Below, in pieces: positions 1 through 5,096 of a stretch of 8,521 nt of DNA (positions are counted from its first letter, which is position 1; every line of letters starts with the position of its first letter). The stretch is from NCBI GenBank assembly GCA_028284105.1, contig JANQSK010000342.1, positions 1-8,521 on the forward strand, given 5' to 3'. Source of the stretch: Anaerolineae bacterium (lineage in GTDB: Bacteria > Chloroflexota > Anaerolineae > Promineifilales > Promineifilaceae). Made by a program: the position numbers and the translations under genes. The notes beneath the pieces are model-generated. The model saw nothing but the letters and a program-made list of their open reading frames with translations. It did not search any database and was not told the origin of the DNA.

Positions 1-99
1 ATTGGTGCCACAGGACGCCGCATACCTAATTGTGTAAGTGGTGAAACTTTGAATAATGGTAATGTTCTGGTGTTTGATATATCAGGTGTAGCGCCATAA
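1..99 (+). CDS. C-terminal end of an unrecognised protein (5' end outside window)
   Basis: Frame 1 is open from the first base to a TAA at 97-99 and gives 32 residues ending in FDISGVAP. The rest of the gene lies upstream of the window. The tail is polar and Gly/Asn-rich, with no membrane segment or motif that I recognise, so no function is proposed. It reads towards the hairpin at 165-202, which would end its transcript, and this placement supports it being a real gene end. No ORF on the other strand competes here. The reading frame is visible directly; that it is genuinely coding is inference. Confidence 0.5.
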   Translation: MGATGRRIPNCVSGETLNNGNVLVFDISGVAP

Positions 100-164
100 C
101 TGTGTTTTTGAGACATACAGGCAAAAAATATAGAGCAGAGTCAACTGATAAGTAGACAGAAATA

Positions 165-202
165 AAAAAATCGTCAGCTACTTCAATAGCTGACGATTTT
201 TT
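165..202. terminator. Bidirectional rho-independent terminator
   Basis: A perfect 16-bp inverted repeat (arms 165-180 and 187-202) encloses a 6-base loop, CTTCAA. The core stem is TCGTCAGCTA/TAGCTGACGA. The arms start with an A run and end with a T run, so either strand gives a stable hairpin followed by a U tract. It sits between the gene tail ending at 99 (+) and the small gene ending at 249 (-), and can terminate both convergent transcripts. Confidence 0.9.
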
Positions 203-248
203 CTTTTGGCTTTCTCATTACAATTTCCTAAACAGTTGATGACTACCT

Positions 249-395
249 TTACGATTTGATGCTTGCTAACAATACGGCCAAATTTTTACGAAGTGCTTTG
301 AAGCTATGACGGTTGCGCTTTGTGCGGCGAACCAGTTTTTCTAAATCACGTTCATATTGACTTGAAATTAAATTTGTGTGTGAATGATGATACAT
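249..395 (-). CDS. Small basic hypothetical protein, 48 aa
   Basis: The ATG at 393-395 is preceded on the minus strand by AGAGGT (plus-strand 403-408) at good spacing. It is therefore preferred over an in-frame TTG 36 bases further upstream. The product is 48 residues, begins MYHHSHTN, and is rich in Lys and Arg (ERDLEKLVRRTKRNRH at about 19-34). It ends in a short hydrophobic amphipathic stretch, LAVLLASI. There are no cysteines and no signal peptide. The charged middle followed by an amphipathic end could suit nucleic-acid or membrane-surface binding, but I recognise no family. Its own ribosome-binding site and the terminator just downstream (165-202) support a real single-gene transcript. 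The coding call is moderately sure; the function is unknown. Confidence 0.55.
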   Translation of the reverse strand: MYHHSHTNLISSQYERDLEKLVRRTKRNRHSFKALRKNLAVLLASIKS

Positions 396-402
396 TTTAT
401 TT

Positions 403-408
403 ACCTCT
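403..408 (-). promoter_or_regulatory. Shine-Dalgarno site deciding the start of the 48-aa gene
   Basis: The plus-strand bases ACCTCT read AGAGGT on the minus strand, about 7-8 bases before the ATG at 395. The longer frame would have to start at a TTG (429-431) with no comparable site, so this element fixes the shorter start. Confidence 0.6.
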
Positions 409-577
409 ACTTGGTTGATTTTTGTGTTCAATACGTTGTTTTGTTTGATAGTTGAAGAATATCATTCTTGAGTGACACAAACGTGACAAGCACCTGTAAA
501 CTGATATACATCATTAAAAGACGTTGACTAAAACTTTTGTCGGAAAGTAAGTAGAGGAATTTAATCAAATATATTAT

Positions 578-617
578 CAAAAAAGAAAGGGCAACCTATG
601 GTTAATGGTTACCCTTT
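578..617 (-). terminator. Rho-independent terminator of the monooxygenase-like gene
   Basis: Arms 586-596 and 607-617 pair over 11 bases around a 10-base loop. The one non-Watson-Crick position becomes a G-U wobble in the minus-strand transcript. On the minus strand the stem runs into CTTTTTTGATA, giving the U tract. It lies about 29 bases past the stop codon of the gene at 646-1014, which is read on this strand. Confidence 0.8.
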
Positions 618-645
618 CGTAAAACAATTTTCGAATGCACCTTAA

Positions 646-1014
646 TTAGCGATCGAAGCCAGCAGTGTGTAAACCAAACTCGGCGCCAAGCTGCATCTGT
701 TCAGTTGCGCTTTTTAATTCTTGCGGGACATCGCCAAAGAAAAAGAAGGGGCCAGGTGCTGCAATTGAAAGCAAATCAGGGAAATGGCTGGCGGCCGTTG
801 TTTGTAAATGGAAACCCATCGCTGCCGCATCTTTAAATTCGTCGCGTACATAAAGTGCATTTTCTTGTTCAGAAACATAACAGTGAACTGCCTCAGCTCC
901 TGGTTCATTTTCTTCCATTGCTTTTGTCACATTTTTATAAATAGAAGTGAGTTCATCTAATTTGCCTGGTTGTGCGGTCCATTTGTATACGACTGTAATA
1001 TGTTGATTGTTCAT
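646..1014 (-). CDS. Antibiotic biosynthesis monooxygenase (ABM)-like protein, putative quinol monooxygenase
   Basis: A 122-residue cytoplasmic protein of the ABM type (small dimeric alpha/beta-barrel). An N-terminal beta strand (HITVVYKW, about 5-12) is followed by PGKLDEL and a helix, the usual ABM opening. A central stretch CYVSEQENALYVRDEFKD (about 45-62) gives the paired strands, and HLQTTAASHFPDL (about 69-81) resembles the conserved H-x-x-(T/S)-xHF region. Family members act cofactor-free on quinols or aromatic substrates, or bind haem; the substrate here cannot be read. The tail after about residue 95 (LGAEFGLHTAGFDR) is longer than in minimal ABM proteins. The start is set by AGGAG about 7 bases before the ATG at 1012-1014. 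The gene is transcribed divergently from the TetR gene, with two operator-like palindromes between them, so it is probably the repressor's target. It ends at the terminator 578-617. Fold assignment is fairly sure; the reaction is not. Confidence 0.75.
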   Translation of the reverse strand: MNNQHITVVYKWTAQPGKLDELTSIYKNVTKAMEENEPGAEAVHCYVSEQENALYVRDEFKDAAAMGFHLQTTAASHFPDLLSIAAPGPFFFFGDVPQELKSATEQMQLGAEFGLHTAGFDR

Positions 1015-1056
1015 TTTTGTTCTCCTAAAGTGTTGTTTTTATGAGTTATTTCTAAA

Positions 1057-1074
1057 AGTAACTGATCGATTACT
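1057..1074. promoter_or_regulatory. TetR-type operator, site 1
   Basis: AGTAACTGATCGATTACT is an 18-bp imperfect palindrome (7 of 9 base pairs symmetric) centred on GATC. Its reverse complement matches site 2 (1083-1100) at 16 of 18 positions. It lies between the start codons of the divergent monooxygenase and TetR genes, where a local repressor would bind. Binding by the adjacent TetR protein is inferred. Confidence 0.7.
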
Positions 1075-1102
1075 TTACTTAGGGTAACCGATCAGTTACT
1101 AT
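1074..1102 (+). promoter_or_regulatory. Possible sigma70-like promoter of the TetR gene
   Basis: TTTACT (1074-1079) and TACTAT (1097-1102) are separated by 17 bases, each matching the consensus hexamer at 4 of 6 positions. The spacer and -10 are covered by operator site 2, so a bound repressor would block it. This is a pattern match only. Confidence 0.35.
1083..1100. promoter_or_regulatory. TetR-type operator, site 2
   Basis: GGTAACCGATCAGTTACT is an 18-bp imperfect palindrome (7 of 9 base pairs symmetric), also centred on GATC. It is 26 bp centre-to-centre from site 1 in inverted orientation. It overlaps a possible -10 box of the TetR gene (1097-1102), which suggests autorepression. The pair of sites also forms a larger inverted repeat, AGTAACTGATC ... 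GATCAGTTACT. Confidence 0.7.
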
Positions 1103-1130
1103 GTGTCAAGACCGAATTTTGGAGAAAGCT

Positions 1131-1736
1131 ATGAGTAGAGCAAAACAGTACGATCGAATTGAACTTCTAAACCGTTCCGTGGAATTATTTCGTCGACAAG
1201 GGTTCAATGGCACAAGTACGGCCGAATTAGTGACAGAGCTTGGTGTGAATCGAAAAAGCATGTATGCCGAATTTGGATCGAAGCAGCAGCTGTTTGAAGC
1301 AACATTAGAACATTACGACAAGAATCACCTGACGCGCGTGCTCTCTCCACTCGAAGCGCCAGACGCAGGTCTTGAAAGCATCGAAAAAGCTTTTTATGGA
1401 TATGCATCTGCAAGTGAGGGACCATTTAGTGGCCTAGGCTGCTTATTGTGCAATAGTGCTGTTGAGCGAGGCGCGCTTCCCCCAGAAAGCGGCCGTTTTA
1501 TTGATGCTTATCTAGAGCGATTAAATCGCGCCTTTATGCACGTTCTGACCAATGCGCAAAATAAAGAGGAGCTTGCCCCAACCGTAGACATCAATGGGTT
1601 GGCAGGTTTTTTAACAACGTCACTTATCGGTATGGCAGCCAGTGTTCGAGCTGAGGCAGCGCCAGCTCAGCTTTGGGGTGCTTATGACGTGATCAAGAAG
1701 TTAATTCAGAGTCACTCTTTGGCCAAACAAGCGTAG
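1131..1736 (+). CDS. TetR/AcrR-family transcriptional repressor
   Basis: A 201-residue protein of normal TetR length. The N-terminal DNA-binding domain is clear: the helix RIELLNRSVELFRRQGF (9-25), then a helix-turn-helix TSTAELVTELGVNRKSMYAEFGSKQQLF (28-55) containing the typical GV-x-x-x-x-(L/M)Y-x-x-F-x-x-K pattern. The C-terminal half is the ligand-binding and dimer domain. The segment GCLLCNSAVERG resembles a GCL(L/V)-N-(S/T)-A-x-E stretch seen in a TetR subgroup. An in-frame ATG at 1101 would add 10 residues. The ATG at 1131 is preferred because GGAG at 1121-1124 precedes it at ideal spacing and because TetR proteins usually start close to the first helix. The gene is divergent from the monooxygenase-like gene, with two palindromic operators between, so it probably represses both genes and is released by a small aromatic or quinone-like ligand. 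The ligand is inferred; the family is near certain. Confidence 0.92.
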   Translation: MSRAKQYDRIELLNRSVELFRRQGFNGTSTAELVTELGVNRKSMYAEFGSKQQLFEATLEHYDKNHLTRVLSPLEAPDAGLESIEKAFYGYASASEGPFSGLGCLLCNSAVERGALPPESGRFIDAYLERLNRAFMHVLTNAQNKEELAPTVDINGLAGFLTTSLIGMAASVRAEAAPAQLWGAYDVIKKLIQSHSLAKQA

Positions 1737-1849
1737 AACGACACGATGTATCAAGTTCAACAAAGCGTAGAGTTGGCCATTTAAACGCTAAATGTCAGTC
1801 AACTTAAATTTTGCTTGCCTTTAAAAGCGTTTCATGATCAAATAGTTAA

Positions 1850-3394
1850 ATGGACGCAGGCAATAAAACCCAACGCATTGCAATCATCGATTTAGGGTCT
1901 AACACCGCACGCATGATCGTGATGCAGGCTGTGTCCGGCTTTTCATATCGGCTGATTGATGAAATTCGAGAGGTGGTGCGATTGCGGCAAGGAATGGCAA
2001 ACGGCCGTTTAAGCCATGAGGCCATATCTCGAGCCACCTTCGCCCTCCGGTTGTTTAAGCGATATTGCGACAGCGCAGGCATTGACCACATTATTGCCAC
2101 AGCGACCAGCGCCGTTCGAGATGCTGAAAACGGGGAGATGTTCACCAGCCAAATTGAACAAGAACTAAACCTTCCGCTCAGAATTTTAGATGGAGAAGAA
2201 GAAGCCTATTATGGGGCGCTCGGTGTTTTGAATGAAGTGCCACTTGAGCATGGTTTTGTGGTGGACATCGGTGGTGGGAGTGCCCAAATAACGGCAGTTC
2301 GTCATCAGCAAATTAAAGAGCGTCAATCCGTCCCATTGGGAGCACTTGCCCTGACTGAGCAATTTGTTGATAGTGATCCCATCTCTGAAGAGTCGCTTAA
2401 CCAAATTCAATGTCACATTGATCATCATCTACAAAAAATTGAATGGCTTGAACAAGCTTCTGTTCATGGTGAAAATTTGATGATTGGCATCGGTGGTACG
2501 ATTCGCAACCTTGCCAAAGTCGCTTCGGTCAAAAGAGCACATCCACTCAATACGCTGCATGGGTTTCAACTGAAACTAACCGAAATTGAGGACACGATTG
2601 ATGCATTGGCTAAACGGCCGTTAAAAGAACGTCAGCAAATCCAAGGGTTGAGCAAAGATCGCGCCGATATTATTTTGCCAGGAGCGATGGTTATTCGCGC
2701 TATTATGGAAAAGCTCAATGCGGAATCAATCACGATTTCACAAAATGGTCTTCGGGAGGGACTCTTTTTTGAACATTTTTGGGAGCACCTCACCTATCCT
2801 GTTGTGACCAATGTGCGCCGATTTGGTGTACTCAACATGGCGCGAAACTACCATTACCAAAAAGCTCATTCTCAACATGTTCGATATTTAGCTGGGCGAT
2901 TGTTTAACCAACTCGCACCGCTCCACAATTTTGGTCCAGCTGAACGTGAACTGCTAGATGCCTCTGCATTGCTTCATGATTTGGGAACCATCATTAGCTA
3001 CCACGACCATCACAAACATTCCCAGACGCTCATTGTCAACAGTGGGTTGCCAGGATTTACACCACGTGAAATCGCCCTTATTGCACTGTTGACGCGCTAT
3101 CATCGTCAAGGGACACCGGCCCGGCGCGAGTTTAAGTCCATTTTGAGTCATGAAGATAAGTTGATCTTGCTGTCGCTTTCGGCCATTTTGCGTTTGGCTG
3201 AATATTTGGAGCGGGGACGAAACGGCCGTGTTGATGACGTAACGGCCGTATGGGATGATGAAACAATGCGCATCACGCTTATTGCGGATGAATATCCTGC
3301 TGTTGAGATATGGGAAGCGGAGAAAAAAGCAGTAAAACATGTGGAAGCAGCATACGGCCGTAAAGTGATTTTGGAAAGCGCAACTGCCCCCTAG
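1850..3394 (+). CDS. Ppx/GppA-family phosphatase (exopolyphosphatase-like) with C-terminal HD domain
   Basis: A 514-residue cytoplasmic ASKHA-fold phosphohydrolase, close to the length of E. coli Ppx. The P-loop-like IAIIDLGSNTARMIV (10-24) opens the protein. The acidic motif GEEEA (115-119) should hold the catalytic Glu, DIGGGS (139-144) is the second phosphate-binding loop, and GIGGT (213-217) the third. RADIILPGA (271-279) and ISQNGLREGL (296-305) are further family signatures. From about 325 an HD-type all-helical domain follows, with H343, H376-D377 and a second His-rich cluster HDHHKHS (385-391). Members hydrolyse inorganic polyphosphate or convert pppGpp to ppGpp, and sequence alone does not separate these activities. 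The start is fixed by an in-frame TAA directly before the ATG and by the next Met falling inside the first motif. No Shine-Dalgarno is visible. The gene contains five copies of the ACGGCCGT motif. It is upstream of, and co-oriented with, the methyltransferase gene. Confidence 0.93.
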   Translation: MDAGNKTQRIAIIDLGSNTARMIVMQAVSGFSYRLIDEIREVVRLRQGMANGRLSHEAISRATFALRLFKRYCDSAGIDHIIATATSAVRDAENGEMFTSQIEQELNLPLRILDGEEEAYYGALGVLNEVPLEHGFVVDIGGGSAQITAVRHQQIKERQSVPLGALALTEQFVDSDPISEESLNQIQCHIDHHLQKIEWLEQASVHGENLMIGIGGTIRNLAKVASVKRAHPLNTLHGFQLKLTEIEDTIDALAKRPLKERQQIQGLSKDRADIILPGAMVIRAIMEKLNAESITISQNGLREGLFFEHFWEHLTYPVVTNVRRFGVLNMARNYHYQKAHSQHVRYLAGRLFNQLAPLHNFGPAERELLDASALLHDLGTIISYHDHHKHSQTLIVNSGLPGFTPREIALIALLTRYHRQGTPARREFKSILSHEDKLILLSLSAILRLAEYLERGRNGRVDDVTAVWDDETMRITLIADEYPAVEIWEAEKKAVKHVEAAYGRKVILESATAP

Positions 3395-3424
3395 AAAATA
3401 AAATTTTATGTATAGTAAAACTTT

Positions 3425-4273
3425 ATGTATAATAACATGATGTTAGCAACTGCGCCGATCAAAGATGCCAAGCCTGTTTTGAAATGGGCTGGTGGAAAAC
3501 GACAGCTACTGACCCAATATGCGCCCCATTTTCCAGAGGTAGGAAGTTACGGCCGTTATTTTGAACCCTTCATTGGCAGTGCCGCCGTCTTTTTCTATCT
3601 TCAACCTCCTATTGCCACACTTTCCGATCGAAATCAACAGCTGATAGAGGTGTATCAAATCATTCGTGATGATGTGGATGGCTTGATTGACGCGCTTCAA
3701 GGGCATTTGAACAACTCGGATTACTACTATTCAGTCCGGGCGCAAGATGTGACAGCCTTAACGGCCGTTCAGCGGGTGGCTCGCTTCATTTATCTCAACA
3801 AAACTTGCTACAATGGCCTCTACCGTGAAAACAAAAAAGGGAAATTTAACGTTCCATTTGGGCGGTATGTCAACCCAAAGATTTGCGACGAGCGTCGATT
3901 GAGAGCTGTTTCTGAAAAATTACAAACGGTTGATATTCTGGCCATTGACTTTGAAGACGCTGTCGCCACAGCCCAGCAGGGTGACTTTGTTTATTTGGAT
4001 CCACCATACGCCCCACTAAACAAGACAAGCAACTTCACCAGCTATGATCGGTACGGTTTTTACGATGAAGACCAAGAGCGTTTAGCCGAAACGATTCATG
4101 ATTTAACTGAACGCGGCATCAAAGTGATGCTCAGCAACTCAACTGCCCCCATCATTTATGAGCTGTATGATCTGCCCCAATATCGGCTCATCCCCATCCA
4201 AGCCCGCCGCAATATCAACAGCAAAGCCAAAAAGCGCGGCCTCATCTCTGAGCTTCTGATTCTGAACTATTAA
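3425..4273 (+). CDS. dam: Dam-type adenine-N6 DNA methyltransferase (D12 class)
   Basis: A protein of up to 282 residues with the motif order of alpha-class (D12) adenine-N6 methyltransferases: LKWAGGKRQLL (19-29, motif X, SAM binding), FEPFIGSAAVFF (46-57, motif I), NKTCYNGLYREN and the PFGRY stretch in the target-recognition part, the catalytic DPPY (192-195), LSNSTAP, and a C-terminal RNINSKAKKRGLISELLI typical of the Dam/DpnM group. Homologues mostly methylate adenine in GATC; that specificity is inferred here. No restriction enzyme gene adjoins it, so it looks like an orphan methylase. In motif I the last Gly of FxGxG is Ala (A53). The start is uncertain: ATGs lie at 3425, 3437 and 3440, none with a Shine-Dalgarno. 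TATAAT at 3428-3433 sits 6 bases before the third ATG, which would suit a leaderless mRNA and a 277-residue product. An in-frame stop at 3416 rules out a longer form. Confidence 0.93.
   Translation: MYNNMMLATAPIKDAKPVLKWAGGKRQLLTQYAPHFPEVGSYGRYFEPFIGSAAVFFYLQPPIATLSDRNQQLIEVYQIIRDDVDGLIDALQGHLNNSDYYYSVRAQDVTALTAVQRVARFIYLNKTCYNGLYRENKKGKFNVPFGRYVNPKICDERRLRAVSEKLQTVDILAIDFEDAVATAQQGDFVYLDPPYAPLNKTSNFTSYDRYGFYDEDQERLAETIHDLTERGIKVMLSNSTAPIIYELYDLPQYRLIPIQARRNINSKAKKRGLISELLILNY
3428..3433 (+). promoter_or_regulatory. Possible -10 box (TATAAT) for a leaderless dam transcript
   Basis: A perfect TATAAT lies 6 bases before the ATG at 3440 and inside the longest possible reading frame. The sequence TTTATGTATA occurs twice, 17 bases apart (3405-3414 and 3422-3431), so a second, weaker TATAGT is present at 3411-3416. 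No convincing -35 box is seen. If the box is used, translation must start at 3437 or 3440 rather than at 3425. Confidence 0.4.
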
Positions 4274-4300
4274 TTCATAACCAAAATAACCAGATAACCA

Positions 4301-4479
4301 GTCATTTCGAGGGAAGCGTAGCGACGAGAAATCGCTGTTGCCTAAAATGTATTGCTCATTCAATTGGCAAATTGAGCCGTTTTCCAGAAATTGCATGAAT
4401 TTTCGGAAATCACAGCGATTTCTCGTCGTTTATCTATTTTTGATGAACAGTTATTTTTTGCCACTTCCCTCGAAATGAC
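4301..4479. mobile_element. MITE-like nested inverted-repeat element, 179 bp
   Basis: The ends are a perfect 16-bp inverted repeat (GTCATTTCGAGGGAAG at 4301-4316, complement at 4464-4479). Inside is a second perfect 16-bp inverted repeat (GACGAGAAATCGCTGT at 4323-4338, complement at 4412-4427). The spacer between outer and inner arms is 6 bases on the left and 36 on the right, so the hairpin is asymmetric. It has no coding capacity and begins 27 bases after the methyltransferase stop codon, so it may also end that transcript. No clear target-site duplication is visible. The GTCAT-TCGAG type of terminus is shared with the tandem units at 4525-5053. Calling it a mobile (non-autonomous) element is inference; a REP-like structural repeat is the alternative. 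Confidence 0.65.
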
Positions 4480-4524
4480 CATGGGTGGAGGTGGCTCGTT
4501 ATAGGCGAAGAACTCATGTGTATC

Positions 4525-5053
4525 GTCATGTCGAGCGGGGGGGTCAATAAGTGACATTACAAAAATAACGAGCCGAGACATCTCCACGAAAGCAGCGTTG
4601 ATAATTGAAAATGTATCAAATGGAGAGATGCCCCGGCTATTTAATCTAGAAATTCTGCATATGTGTTGACCGCTCGGCATGACGGTGTGTGTGATACAAG
4701 TGTCACGTCGAGCGGGGGTGTCAATAAGTGACGTTACAAAAATAACGAGCCGAGACATCTCCACGAATGCAACGTTGATAATTGCAAATGTATCAAACGG
4801 AGAGATGCCTCGGCTATTTAATCTGGAAATTCTGCATATGTGTTGCCCGCTCGGCATGATGGTATGTGTGATCCAAGCGTCATGTCGAGCGGGGGTGCCG
4901 AAAAGTAACGTTACAAAAATATCGAGCCGAGACATCTCCATAATCGCAGCATTGATGAAAGAAGTGTATCAAGTGGGGAGATGCCTCAGTTTAAATCTGG
5001 AAAGGCGGCATATGTGTTAACCGCTCGGCACGGCGGCGTGTTCGATATTTGAT
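4525..5053. repeat. Tandem array of three 177-bp units with nested inverted repeats
   Basis: Units start at 4525, 4702 and 4879, an exact 177-bp step. The first two differ at only about 14 positions by eye. The third is more diverged, about 2 bp shorter, and fades near 5053. Each unit has an outer inverted repeat, GTCATGTCGAGCGG against CCGCTCGGCATGAC (4525-4538 and 4670-4683 in unit 1, one mismatch), and an inner one, AGCCGAGACATCTCC against GGAGAGATGCCTCGGCT (4571-4585 and 4622-4638 in unit 1). An 18-bp linker such as 4684-4701 joins one unit to the next. Because 177 is a multiple of three, frames stay open across the copies, but these have no ribosome-binding site and no recognisable protein. 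Together with 4301-4479 this fills the 820-bp gap between genes; 4480-4524 shows nothing recognisable. Confidence 0.85.
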
Positions 5054-5096
5054 GAGAAATGTATATCAATGCATCATTTCTTGGTAAACTTCTGAC

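Noticed and set aside
1101..1130. Earlier ATG of the TetR gene
   Set aside because: It abuts the operator and overlaps a possible -10 box, and it has no Shine-Dalgarno; the ATG at 1131 has GGAG at good spacing.
1737..1849. Gap between the TetR and phosphatase genes
   Set aside because: No hairpin, operator or convincing -35/-10 pair could be supported beyond the weak TCAAAT hexamer noted separately.
4360..4941. Open frame on the minus strand encoding a 59-residue repeat (SRLVIFV ... PARRD)
   Set aside because: The 59-residue period is just the 177-bp DNA unit divided by three. The frame starts inside unit 3, ends inside the neighbouring element, has no ribosome-binding site and matches no known protein.
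4679..5020. Open frame on the plus strand across the tandem units
   Set aside because: It is a by-product of the in-frame repeat period and shows the same lack of start signals and of any recognisable domain.
4525..5053. Possible CRISPR array
   Set aside because: The repeated unit is 177 bp with only three copies. There are no unique spacers of 30-40 bp and no cas genes nearby.
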